A DNA stretch of 64,000 nt from assembly GCA_944321635.1 (NCBI GenBank), contig CALULY010000015.1, positions 1-64,000 on the forward strand, in the 5' to 3' direction. Each line of letters begins with the position of its first letter. Position 1 is the first letter of the stretch. The notes below the pieces were generated by a model. That model saw nothing but the letters and a program-made list of their open reading frames with translations, did not search any database and was not told the origin of the DNA. The translations under genes were made by a program, and so were the position numbers. This document shows, piece by piece, positions 25,147 through 33,262 of the stretch. Source of the stretch: an uncultured Bacteroidaceae bacterium. Lineage in GTDB: Bacteria > Bacteroidota > Bacteroidia > Bacteroidales > Bacteroidaceae.

Positions 25147-26376
25147 ATGAAAAAGATAGTACAAATGGCGGCGTTTCTGCTCGCCGCCCCGGCCATCTGG
25201 GCGCAGGACATAGTGTTGCATGACGATGCCATCAAGTCGATGAAGGTCGAGGTCAACGGCGACTGGTCTTTGCCGCCCGTCATCATGCTGGGGAGCGACG
25301 ACGTGCTGCACATCTCGTTTGACAGGCTCGGGCATGATTATGTTGACCTCACCTACTCCATCAAGCATTACGACTGGGACTGGACGGAATCCGAGATGCT
25401 CGAAATCGACTACATGGACGGATTCAGCAGCAACGACGTGGAGGACTATGCCTCGTCGCTCAACACGACGGTCGAGTACACGCACTATGACCTCACTATC
25501 CCCAACGACGATGTGCGGCTCAAGTTGTCGGGCAACTATGCCGTCATCCTGTCGGACTGGGACGGCAACACGGTGGCCGAGGCGCGTTTCCGCGTGCTGG
25601 AGCCGCTGGTGAGCGTCGGGACGGAGATTTCGCCCAACACCCTCATCGACAACAACAAGTCGCACCAGCAATTGCGGGTGGTGGTCAACAACACGGGCTA
25701 CGAGGTGCGCGTCCCGCAAAACGAGCTCAAGGTGGTCGTCATGCAAAACGAATGCCCGCAGACGGCGGTGACGCTGACGCGGCCGACGTTCATCGGCGGC
25801 GGGAAGATCGAGTATGCCAACACACGCGACCTGATATTCGCCGCCGGCAACGAGTTCCGCCGCTTTGAGATGTTGAACGAGAACGACGTGATGATGGGCA
25901 TGGACGACATCGGGTGGTTTGCCCCCTACTACCACGTCACGCTGACGGGGGACAGGCGGCGCACCAACTACTACTATGACGAGGACCAGGACGGCAACTA
26001 CATCGTCAGGAACAACGATGTCATCGACAGCGCGACCGAGGCGGACTATATGCTCGTGCACTTCACGCTTGACGGTGGCAGGCTCTACGACAGCGATGTC
26101 TATGTCTATGGCGAGTTGACGGGCAATGTGCTGGACGATGGCAGCCGCATGACTTACAATGAGGAAGGCGGACGCTACGAGAAGACTTTGCTGTTGAAAC
26201 AGGGATTGTACAACTACCGCTACGTCACAACGGGGCGGGACGGGAGGCCGGTGACGGCGGACTTCGAGGGAGACTTCTACGAGACGGAGAATGAGTACTC
26301 GGCCTATGTCTACCACCGCGCCTTCGGTGAGCGCTATGACCGGCTGGTGGGGATGTCGCACGTCTATTCGCGGTGA
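25147..26376 (+). CDS. DUF5103 protein, type IX secretion plug-like
   Basis: 409 residues from the ATG at 25147, which directly precedes the signal peptide KKIVQMAAFLLAAPAIWAQD; the frame is open 24 nt further up. DUF5103 proteins are beta-rich periplasmic or outer-membrane proteins, annotated as plug proteins of the T9SS SprA translocon. Visible are the HYDWDWTESEMLEIDYMDGF and YTHYDLTIPNDD motifs, and a C-terminal immunoglobulin-like half with DSDVYVYGELTG and LLLKQGLYNYRYV. It would seal or regulate the translocon side opening, consistent with the sorting-domain fragment at the window start. TATATTTG just upstream (about 25119) may be a -7 element. Confidence 0.85.
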   Translation: MKKIVQMAAFLLAAPAIWAQDIVLHDDAIKSMKVEVNGDWSLPPVIMLGSDDVLHISFDRLGHDYVDLTYSIKHYDWDWTESEMLEIDYMDGFSSNDVEDYASSLNTTVEYTHYDLTIPNDDVRLKLSGNYAVILSDWDGNTVAEARFRVLEPLVSVGTEISPNTLIDNNKSHQQLRVVVNNTGYEVRVPQNELKVVVMQNECPQTAVTLTRPTFIGGGKIEYANTRDLIFAAGNEFRRFEMLNENDVMMGMDDIGWFAPYYHVTLTGDRRRTNYYYDEDQDGNYIVRNNDVIDSATEADYMLVHFTLDGGRLYDSDVYVYGELTGNVLDDGSRMTYNEEGGRYEKTLLLKQGLYNYRYVTTGRDGRPVTADFEGDFYETENEYSAYVYHRAFGERYDRLVGMSHVYSR

Positions 26377-26420
26377 GAGCCCCGTCATGCTGCCGCATCG
26401 TGAGGCAATGGCGATAGGCA

Positions 26421-26458
26421 AGCGCGGCTGCCGGGAATGACCCGGCAGCCGCGCCTTT
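26421..26458. terminator. Bidirectional terminator between convergent genes
   Basis: GCGCGGCTGCCGGG (26422 on) pairs perfectly with CCCGGCAGCCGCGC around AATGA and is followed by CTTTTG on the plus strand. It serves the DUF5103 gene and possibly the converging DUF3078 gene. Confidence 0.85.
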
Positions 26459-26473
26459 TGTCAGATGGGGGCG

Positions 26474-27790
26474 TTACCAGTTGTAGTTTATGCCAAAACT
26501 CAACAACTCGTTCCACTGGATGCGGTGCTCTGCCTCCATGTCAAAGTAGCGGGCATGGACGAACAGCTTGGCCGACAGGTAGCGGTTCAGGATGAAGTTG
26601 AAGGTGTTCTCCCACTCCGTCTCAATCTTGTGGTAACTGGTGAAGTAGTTGAAGCGGGTCTCCCAGACTATCGAGGGGATGATAGTCCACTTCATGTTGA
26701 ACTGGAACGTCGAACCGAAGCTGTTCAACACCTTGTCGCCCTCTTTCAACCCGAATTGTGTCTCGTCCACCTCGGGATCCCCCACGTACCTGAAGTTGTA
26801 GGTCAACGGTGACAGGAACGCGGACAACTCGACTTTCTCCTTACTCAACTTGTAATCCATACCTATGTTGAAGATAAGGTTTCCCGGTGCCATGAAAGAC
26901 GACACGCGGTTTGGCGAGTTGAGGTTGTAGGTGTCAAAAAACTGTGTGTTGAACTCCACCGAGAGCGTGTAGTACCACCTGTTGAACGCCTTGACACCGA
27001 GCTTGGATGTGACGCGCAAGAGGTCGGAATTGAAGTTGAATTTATGCAATGTGTCCGACGGCACGGTCATGAATCCGACCTTAGCCTCCAGACGGTTGTC
27101 AAACTCTATGCGCCGCTTGTCGTTGTAGTTGGCGTTGAACATCAGATAGGCCAGGATGGAGTTGGAACTCTCGCCGCCCTTGTACCAGTTTGGCGAGATG
27201 TAGTTTTGCGAGAACTGCACCGAGCTGTTGCCTTGGAGCTTCCAGAAGTTAGGTTTGCTTATGTTGATGCGTGCATCCACTTTCTTCCTCTCACTGGCAT
27301 TGTTCTCGGGCTTGAAGAGCGAGAACACTTGCTGCTTGGTCGGCGTCTCCTTGACCAGCCCGTCATAGTCGTAGGATGCGTAGTTCTCCAACGTCGTCTC
27401 AGTCACATAGTCTTGGTCAAACTCCGTGAGGTACAGGTTGTAGAGCAGGTTGTTGACGGTCGTGTCCATGGCTATGTCCTTGACCTTTGTGTAGCCGTCA
27501 AACATCCTCGCGGCAACACCTGCCTTGCAAGTGTCCCGTTCGAGGTCTGGCATGAACTTTTGCTGTATGGGTGAGTCGTATATCACCGGTGCCATGAACA
27601 ACTTGTACATATCAACGTCATAAACTATCGGACGCTCCATCTCCAGCGAATCGACCCTGTATATGCTGTCCCTGACGTATGCAACGGTGTCGCAGAATTG
27701 CCTCAGCACCTTGGACTGCCTTTTGCCTTGGGGAAATGCCACCGTGGCGGCAAAAGCCAGGGTGAGGACGATGAGTAGTGTTCTCTTCAT
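26474..27790 (-). CDS. DUF3078 outer-membrane protein
   Basis: 438 residues with a signal peptide (AATVAFPQG, about residue 21). The N-terminal 150 residues are soluble. The rest alternates aromatic and polar residues as in outer-membrane beta strands (NYISPNWYKGGESSNSILAYLMFNANYNDK, RYYTLSVEFNTQFFDTYNLN) and ends in FGINYNW with a terminal aromatic, the usual BAM signal. DUF3078 proteins are widespread in Bacteroidetes and of unknown function. It is first in a minus-strand group leading into the GSCFA gene, 19 nt away in the other sense of the gap. Confidence 0.82.
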   Translation of the reverse strand: MKRTLLIVLTLAFAATVAFPQGKRQSKVLRQFCDTVAYVRDSIYRVDSLEMERPIVYDVDMYKLFMAPVIYDSPIQQKFMPDLERDTCKAGVAARMFDGYTKVKDIAMDTTVNNLLYNLYLTEFDQDYVTETTLENYASYDYDGLVKETPTKQQVFSLFKPENNASERKKVDARINISKPNFWKLQGNSSVQFSQNYISPNWYKGGESSNSILAYLMFNANYNDKRRIEFDNRLEAKVGFMTVPSDTLHKFNFNSDLLRVTSKLGVKAFNRWYYTLSVEFNTQFFDTYNLNSPNRVSSFMAPGNLIFNIGMDYKLSKEKVELSAFLSPLTYNFRYVGDPEVDETQFGLKEGDKVLNSFGSTFQFNMKWTIIPSIVWETRFNYFTSYHKIETEWENTFNFILNRYLSAKLFVHARYFDMEAEHRIQWNELLSFGINYNW

Positions 27791-27809
27791 AAGAGTGCTC
27801 GTTTTATCA

Positions 27810-28793
27810 TTAATGTTTCTTCATCTCCGCTATCAAGCCCAGTTCTTCATTGAAATCGAGTGATGGGCACGACGACAGCAGGGCAAATATCTCATTCTCC
27901 ACTTTATCAAGAAAAGCCAAATGGGCGGCAGAACCGGCATTGAAAGGACGATGCTCCATCATCTTTGCGATGGAAGCACATTTTTGCATGACCGCCACCG
28001 TGTCTTTGTCCATGAACGTTGCTACAAACTTATCCCAGATGTAGCCAACAGCCACACTCGACGGATGAACCATGTCATCGGAATAAAAGCGGTAATCACG
28101 CAGCTCGTCAAGCATTATCTCGTACGAGGGGAAGTAGCACACGCGCCCAGGCCAAGCATCCATCAGGCTGTCAACGAACATCATCAAGTTTGCCTTGCTC
28201 ACAGCGTTGCCATGCATCCCGTCACGGAGATGGCGGATAGGGCTGATGGTGGCAATGACCCTTAACTTGGCATTGAACTCGAACAGTTGCCCAAACAACT
28301 CCCGATAGATGTCAAGCATGGTCTGGTGCTGGCACAATGAACGCTCGAAAGCCTTTTCCGGCAGCTTGTGGCAATTGGAAACGACAACACCACCATATTT
28401 ATATATATATGACGTGCCGAATGTCAAGAGCAACCAATCCGCATCCTTGAGCCAATCATGGGCTGCGGCGATGCGCGGGTTTATTCTCGCAAGCGCCTCC
28501 TCTTCGCTTCCTGCTGAAAACGAACCATGATGCATCATGCTGTGGTAAAGTCCTCCGTGTTCTACAAGGTCACTTGACACATACTGCTTGCGTTCCATCA
28601 CCTCAGTCAATGCCCTGGCCATTGAGACTGGATTGTACAAGATGCCATGTGGATTGACCATGACCTTGAATTTCATGCGTTCCAGCTTGTCCCCGACATT
28701 GCCTGTAAAGCAAGACCCGAGCAACATCAACCTTGAATCATAGGTGATGCCCGGGTCATGCTTGCGGCACTCGACTGTGGTGTACAACTCCAT
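27810..28793 (-). CDS. GSCFA domain protein (SGNH-hydrolase-like)
   Basis: 327 residues. The family name motif is visible as LLGSCFTGNVGDKL near the N-terminus. GSCFA proteins are distant relatives of SGNH/GDSL hydrolases, with LTFGTSYIYK and late DDMVHPSSVAVGYIWDKF supplying the candidate Asp/His. No enzyme activity is established. The ATG at 28793 is preferred over a TTG at 28802 that would overlap the previous gene; it leaves a 5-nt gap after that gene's stop. It probably belongs to the same transcript as the small gene, the NagB/PIG-L gene and others upstream. Confidence 0.82.
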   Translation of the reverse strand: MELYTTVECRKHDPGITYDSRLMLLGSCFTGNVGDKLERMKFKVMVNPHGILYNPVSMARALTEVMERKQYVSSDLVEHGGLYHSMMHHGSFSAGSEEEALARINPRIAAAHDWLKDADWLLLTFGTSYIYKYGGVVVSNCHKLPEKAFERSLCQHQTMLDIYRELFGQLFEFNAKLRVIATISPIRHLRDGMHGNAVSKANLMMFVDSLMDAWPGRVCYFPSYEIMLDELRDYRFYSDDMVHPSSVAVGYIWDKFVATFMDKDTVAVMQKCASIAKMMEHRPFNAGSAAHLAFLDKVENEIFALLSSCPSLDFNEELGLIAEMKKH

Positions 28794-28798
28794 GCAGG

Positions 28799-29245
28799 TC
28801 AATCCTCCAAGAGCTTCTTGATGAAGTCATCGAGGTCTTTCTCCCAGCCTTTGAGCAATTCATCGCTAAGGATGATCGTGTCGTCATCGACAACATCGAT
28901 GTCACCAAGGTGCTCACCTTTGTCATCGACCAGGACAAAGGAGAAAGGCTGGAAAATGTTTACCTTGGCCAGGTCATTGTCGGACTTCAAAGCCGCGACG
29001 GCCTTTTCCGCCACGACCTTGAACGAGTCGTAGAATGATGACTTGCCTAACTGGTCCAGCCACCCACAAGGCTCGGACTGGACAAGATTGTCATCATCGT
29101 CAAGGACATTGACCACACCTTCTTCAAGCAACGGCTGGATGTATATGTCAGTGACGACCTGCTCGCCTGACTTGGCAAACCTTTCGGACGAAAGGGCATT
29201 GCCAAGTGTCTGGGCAAGCCGTTTGGATAATTCGTCTGTATTCAT
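28799..29245 (-). CDS. Conserved hypothetical acidic protein
   Basis: 148 residues, acidic, without a signal peptide or membrane segments. It begins MNTDELSKRLAQTLGNAL, has an acidic middle LDDDDNLVQSEPCGWLDQLGKSSF, and ends in a helix KDLDDFIKKLLED. I recognise no family. It lies tightly between the GSCFA gene (5 nt) and the NagB/PIG-L gene (22 nt), so it is probably co-expressed with them. The composition suggests a small cytosolic partner protein. Function unknown. Confidence 0.65.
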   Translation of the reverse strand: MNTDELSKRLAQTLGNALSSERFAKSGEQVVTDIYIQPLLEEGVVNVLDDDDNLVQSEPCGWLDQLGKSSFYDSFKVVAEKAVAALKSDNDLAKVNIFQPFSFVLVDDKGEHLGDIDVVDDDTIILSDELLKGWEKDLDDFIKKLLED

Positions 29246-29267
29246 TGCAACGTTTGTAATGTTTTAC

Positions 29268-31256
29268 TTAATCTACCGGGACATACTCGACAAAGGCCTC
29301 TATCGCCTCGTATGATGCCAATCCCAAACTGTTGTACAGTGATGCGGTAGCACGATTCCTGTCCTCAGACCTTTGCCAGAAGAGCCTTTCGTCGTTTCCG
29401 AGGAACGGCGCGCCCTCCATCTGCGACTGGTGTTTGAGTATCGTGTTGCGTTTGAAGCGGAGCTCCTCGGGCGACATCGGGACTGCCATCTGTATGTTCT
29501 CAATCTCCCACTCGGCCCATGCTCCACGGTACATCCAGATCCGGCAGTTCTTGAGCCATTCAGCCCCTCTCGCCTTCTCGACATCTATCGCCGCGAATAC
29601 GGCATCCGTACAAACCTTGTGCGTGCCGTGCGGGTCTGCCAAGTCGCCTGCTACAAAAATCTGGTTTGGCTCTACACTCCTCAAGAGGTCAAGCACGATT
29701 TGCACGTCATCCATGCTTATAGGTTTCTTCTCTATCTTGCCTGTCTCATAGAAAGGCAAGTTCAAAAAGTGCACGTTCTCCCTCTTGATGCCAGCGTAGG
29801 CGCAAGCTGTCCTTGCCTCGCCACGGCGGATGAGGGCTTTTATGTTCAACACATCACGGTTGTCGCCCTCTGCACTCTTCTTGTTGTTCAGGAATTCTAT
29901 GACCTCGGCAAATTTGTCATCGACACGGCTGTCGTTCATGCCTGAGATTTCATTGTAACCCTTGACAAACATCATGAACCTCCTCACCTCTTCATCGTCC
30001 ACAGCTATGTTTCCCGATGTTTGGTAAGCGATGTGCACATCATGCCCTTGCGATGCCAAGCGGTGCACCGTGCCCCCCATTGAGATGACATCATCGTCGG
30101 GATGCGGAGAAAAGACTATCACCTTTTTGGGATAAGGCAAAGCCCTCTCAGGCCTGTTGGTGTCATCGGCATTGGGCTTGCCGCCCGGCCATCCTGTTAT
30201 GGTGTGTTGCAAATCGTTGAACACCTTTATGTTCACGTTGTAAGCCGAGCCGTAAAGGGCGAGCAGCTCACCAAGGCCGTGCTCATTGTAATCCTTGTTC
30301 GTCAGCTTCAAGATAGGCTTCTCAACTACCGAGCACAACCATACGATCGCGCTGCGGATGAGTTTGTCCGTCCAGTCGCATGATGAGACCAACCAAGGCC
30401 TGCGTATCCTTGTCAGATGTGACGCTGCATCAAGATCCACATAACAGGTTGCGTCATTGTGCGTCTGGATGTAGGATGCGGGCAAGGTGTCAACTACTTT
30501 TTCCTCGACAACTTTCCTGACCATCTCGCAATTTTCCTCGCCCCAAGAGAATGTGACAAGCCTCCGCGCCGAAAGCAGGGTCTTGACTCCCATGATTATG
30601 GCACTGCGCGGCACATCCGAGACCTTGCCGAACATCTTGGATATCTCACTCAACGAGGTGTCGTCAAGCAGGATCATGCGTGTCACGGAGTTAATGGAAG
30701 AACCTGGCTCGTTGTATCCGATATTCCCGTTCTTACCTATCACTGTGATTGCATAATCGATGCCGCCGGCTTCTTGCAATGTCTCCTCGTAATGCCTGCA
30801 TTCAGCTGCCACGTCATTGACCGAGATGGTGTTGTCGAATGTATGTATATTCTCCGGCAATATGTCTATGTGGTCGAGCAACATGGACTTTATGCTCTCA
30901 AGGCCGTAGTTGGAGCCATCCATGAACGGGAACAATTCGTACTGGTTAAAGAACACGAGATTCCTGAAGCTGACTTTTTTAGAGACATATCGTTCCACCA
31001 ATTCGTCACAGACAGGCTTGACTGCCATCCCGCAAGGGAGTGTCAGGACAAAAGGTTCGTTCTTTTTTTGTTTTTTCCTCAGCCTTGCCACGATGTCATC
31101 GGCAATCTGGCGCGCGGCTTCGTTTTGATTCTCGACTATCTGGGTTTGCACTCGTTCATAGCGTGTGAGCAAAGCCCTCTCATAATCGTTCTCCGGTTTA
31201 TAAAATTTGGTCGATACCTTGTTAAGGGTTATCAACGACGTAAGATTGGTTCTCAT
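29268..31256 (-). CDS. NagB-like / PIG-L (LmbE) deacetylase fusion
   Basis: 662 residues from the ATG at 31256 (the longer open frame upstream overlaps the amidase gene and is not used). Residues 1-290 resemble glucosamine-6-phosphate deaminase; residues 375-600 are a PIG-L-type zinc deacetylase with HPDDD at 385-389 and a later PHGTHKVC. Proteins of this length are common in Bacteroidetes and usually named NagB. However, the NagB active site is altered: the residue matching E. coli Asp72 is Asn104, Asp141 is Asn176, and His143 is Asn178; only Glu148 is kept (Glu183). I therefore doubt deaminase activity and suggest amino-sugar binding coupled to deacetylation. Confidence 0.85.
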   Translation of the reverse strand: MRTNLTSLITLNKVSTKFYKPENDYERALLTRYERVQTQIVENQNEAARQIADDIVARLRKKQKKNEPFVLTLPCGMAVKPVCDELVERYVSKKVSFRNLVFFNQYELFPFMDGSNYGLESIKSMLLDHIDILPENIHTFDNTISVNDVAAECRHYEETLQEAGGIDYAITVIGKNGNIGYNEPGSSINSVTRMILLDDTSLSEISKMFGKVSDVPRSAIIMGVKTLLSARRLVTFSWGEENCEMVRKVVEEKVVDTLPASYIQTHNDATCYVDLDAASHLTRIRRPWLVSSCDWTDKLIRSAIVWLCSVVEKPILKLTNKDYNEHGLGELLALYGSAYNVNIKVFNDLQHTITGWPGGKPNADDTNRPERALPYPKKVIVFSPHPDDDVISMGGTVHRLASQGHDVHIAYQTSGNIAVDDEEVRRFMMFVKGYNEISGMNDSRVDDKFAEVIEFLNNKKSAEGDNRDVLNIKALIRRGEARTACAYAGIKRENVHFLNLPFYETGKIEKKPISMDDVQIVLDLLRSVEPNQIFVAGDLADPHGTHKVCTDAVFAAIDVEKARGAEWLKNCRIWMYRGAWAEWEIENIQMAVPMSPEELRFKRNTILKHQSQMEGAPFLGNDERLFWQRSEDRNRATASLYNSLGLASYEAIEAFVEYVPVD

Positions 31257-31288
31257 AAATTCCCCTCCTTCATTATATGTTTGTCTTG

Positions 31289-32056
31289 TTAATCTGCATC
31301 TTGCCAGAACCTGTATTTGTCCCTGAATGCGTCCAGCCTGCTCTTGTCCAGCTCGGCAATCAGTGTCCCATCGCCTGCGTCCTTGCCTATCGGCTTGCCG
31401 GCATAATCCAAGGCCATGCTGTCGCCGATGTGTTCTATGCCCGACGCATCCACTCCACGCCTGTTGCATGAGACGAGATAGGCCTCGTTTTCTATCGCCC
31501 TCGCTATTTGCAAATGCCGCCATGCGTAGTCTCGTCTCGCCGGCCAACTGGCAGGCAAGAGTGCCAGGTCGTAGGCATTGCCCTCATTGCGCATCCACTT
31601 GGGGAATCGCAAGTCGTAGCATACGAACATTGTGATGTTCCATCCCAGATAATTGAACACGCACTTGCTGTCCCCCGCCATCAAGTGCTTGTCCTCGCCG
31701 CCGAGTGAAAAGAGGTGGCGTTTGTCATAATTGTAGCACCTGCCTTCAGGGGTCAGGAAAAAGGCCCGGTTGCATAGGATGTTTTTGTCAATAGCAAGGT
31801 ATGTTCCGCACAAAGACATATGATGTTTTTGTGCAAAACATCGTATGCTTTCAACGATCAGTCCGTCCTCGCCTTCAGCAAGCTCCGGGTCGAATGTGAA
31901 GCCCGTCGCAAACATCTCCGGCAAGACTGCGATGTCACACTTGCCATCAAGCGTCGCAAGCATCTGCGCAGCCGTCTCCAGGTTGTGTTTTTTGTCAGCC
32001 CAACGGATGTCGAGCTCAAGGGATGCCACCGTTATTCTCTCAGCTTTTTCCATCAT
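31289..32056 (-). CDS. Nitrilase-family amidase (omega-amidase, YafV/NIT2-like)
   Basis: 255 residues from the ATG at 32056, whose A overlaps the previous stop in TGATG. It is a carbon-nitrogen hydrolase with the complete Glu-Lys-Cys triad: Glu in IAVLPEMFATG, Lys in NYDKRHLFS and Cys in ITMFVCYDLRFPKW. The sequence CYDLRFPKW and the short length are typical of omega-amidases that hydrolyse alpha-ketoglutaramate or ketosuccinamate, repairing transaminase by-products. Cytosolic. It is coupled to an acyltransferase gene, with no obvious metabolic link. Confidence 0.87.
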   Translation of the reverse strand: MMEKAERITVASLELDIRWADKKHNLETAAQMLATLDGKCDIAVLPEMFATGFTFDPELAEGEDGLIVESIRCFAQKHHMSLCGTYLAIDKNILCNRAFFLTPEGRCYNYDKRHLFSLGGEDKHLMAGDSKCVFNYLGWNITMFVCYDLRFPKWMRNEGNAYDLALLPASWPARRDYAWRHLQIARAIENEAYLVSCNRRGVDASGIEHIGDSMALDYAGKPIGKDAGDGTLIAELDKSRLDAFRDKYRFWQDAD

Positions 32057-32595
32057 CACACCACATAGTTCTCGGGACGTTTGCCCTTGTATCTTGTGAA
32101 ATACTGCTTCATCGCGTCGATGTCCCTGTCCACATCCCCTGTCAGGGTGAATGTCCTCTCGGCATATATGGTCTTTTTGCCATAATCAATGCCTATCAGC
32201 ACGATTGGGACGTTTGCTTTGCAAGCTATGAAATAAAATCCTTTTTTCCAATCCCTGTTGGGGGAACGCGTCCCCTCGGGTGTGATGGCAATGGTCATGC
32301 GTTGCGCAGCGGCAATCCTGTCGGCCATCTGATCGACCATGGAAGACCTTTTGTCCCTGTTCACCGGGATTCCACCCATCTTGCGCAGGAAGAAGCCGAA
32401 TGGGAAGAAGAACCATTCTTTTTTCATGAAGAAGTATGTCTTGCGCCCGATTGCGGCATAGAAGAGTTTGCCTATGATGAAATCCCAATTGCTCGTGTGC
32501 GGTGCGGCGCAAATGATGCTTTTGTCATAGTCTGGGACTGTGACAACATACTTCCATCCGAGTATCTTCCTGTATATGAAATCAGCCACATTCAT
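32056..32595 (-). CDS. PlsC-like 1-acylglycerol-3-phosphate acyltransferase family protein
   Basis: 179 residues, short for PlsC. The HX4D catalytic motif is seen as APHTSNWDFIIG and the substrate-binding motif as ITPEGTRSPNRDWKKGF. A hydrophobic stretch FFFPFGFFLRKMGGIPVNR lies between them. It acylates a lysophospholipid or a related acceptor at the inner membrane face. Close homologues in Bacteroidetes are often annotated simply as acyltransferases, and the true acceptor is unknown. It is translationally coupled to the downstream amidase. Confidence 0.85.
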   Translation of the reverse strand: MNVADFIYRKILGWKYVVTVPDYDKSIICAAPHTSNWDFIIGKLFYAAIGRKTYFFMKKEWFFFPFGFFLRKMGGIPVNRDKRSSMVDQMADRIAAAQRMTIAITPEGTRSPNRDWKKGFYFIACKANVPIVLIGIDYGKKTIYAERTFTLTGDVDRDIDAMKQYFTRYKGKRPENYVV

Positions 32596-32605
32596 CCTCG
32601 CCTCC

Positions 32606-33250
32606 TCACTTCAAGATGTCGTACAGGTAAGTCAGTTTCACAGAGATGGTGTTGTGCGCCGACCTGGCATAAAAGTCGGTCTTGCCATTGCGGTATATGT
32701 CGGACAAAGCGTAGTAATAACGTCCCTCGATGATGAAGTGCCCTATGCCCGTCACCACCTCCATCCCAAGCCCGCCAGTGATGCCATAATCGAGTTTGTT
32801 GTCAGCAAAACGCCCACGGTTGTATGTCGGCGATGACAGCCCTCGCTCTTTCTCTGACATGAGGAAAGAGAATTCCGGTCCAAGGTTCAACACTCCTTTG
32901 ACCCGTTTCTTGCCATAAGCCAAGTGGGCAAGGAATGGTATGTTGAAGTAGTTGATGTCGCGTCCATAACCTGCCTCCTCGTTCCATCCGCGTCGCACAT
33001 AGTTCAACTCAAGTTGCACCCCACAATCCAGTCCCATGTAGTTTTCACACATGTAACGCACCGTGGCACCAGCAGTATATGAGAAGTACATCGACTGCTC
33101 AATCGTCGGTGTGAACGAGACACTGTTGTACAACGCACCGGCATTCGCACCAATCGAGAACTCCCTCAGCTGTTCCCCGACCTGTGAATGTGCGCAGATG
33201 GAGGACAGCAGGCTTGTGATCGCAATCAGAAAAAATCTCTTCATCGCCAT
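32606..33250 (-). CDS. PorT-like outer-membrane beta-barrel protein
   Basis: 214 residues with a signal peptide MAMKRFFLIAITSLLSSICAHS. The mature part has the eight-strand pattern of small porin/PorT-family barrels: FSIGANAGALYNSVSF, DCGVQLELNYVRRGW, LNLGPEFSFLM, ITGGLGMEVVTGIGHFIIEGRYYYALSD, ending VKLTYLYDILK. The frame extends to a TTG at 33262, but the ATG at 33250 or 33244 fits the signal peptide. PorT itself is a T9SS component in Porphyromonas; this protein belongs to the broad family and need not have that role. It follows the LysM gene in the same transcript. Confidence 0.78.
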   Translation of the reverse strand: MAMKRFFLIAITSLLSSICAHSQVGEQLREFSIGANAGALYNSVSFTPTIEQSMYFSYTAGATVRYMCENYMGLDCGVQLELNYVRRGWNEEAGYGRDINYFNIPFLAHLAYGKKRVKGVLNLGPEFSFLMSEKERGLSSPTYNRGRFADNKLDYGITGGLGMEVVTGIGHFIIEGRYYYALSDIYRNGKTDFYARSAHNTISVKLTYLYDILK

Positions 33251-33262
33251 GTCAGCTACCAA

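Noticed and set aside
25117..26421. Long minus-strand open frame opposite the DUF5103 gene
   Set aside because: It mirrors the real gene in GC-rich DNA, is rich in Val, His and Arg as shadows usually are, and has no motif.
29345..29960. Plus-strand frames opposite the NagB/PIG-L gene
   Set aside because: No start context, signal peptide or motif; antisense shadow.
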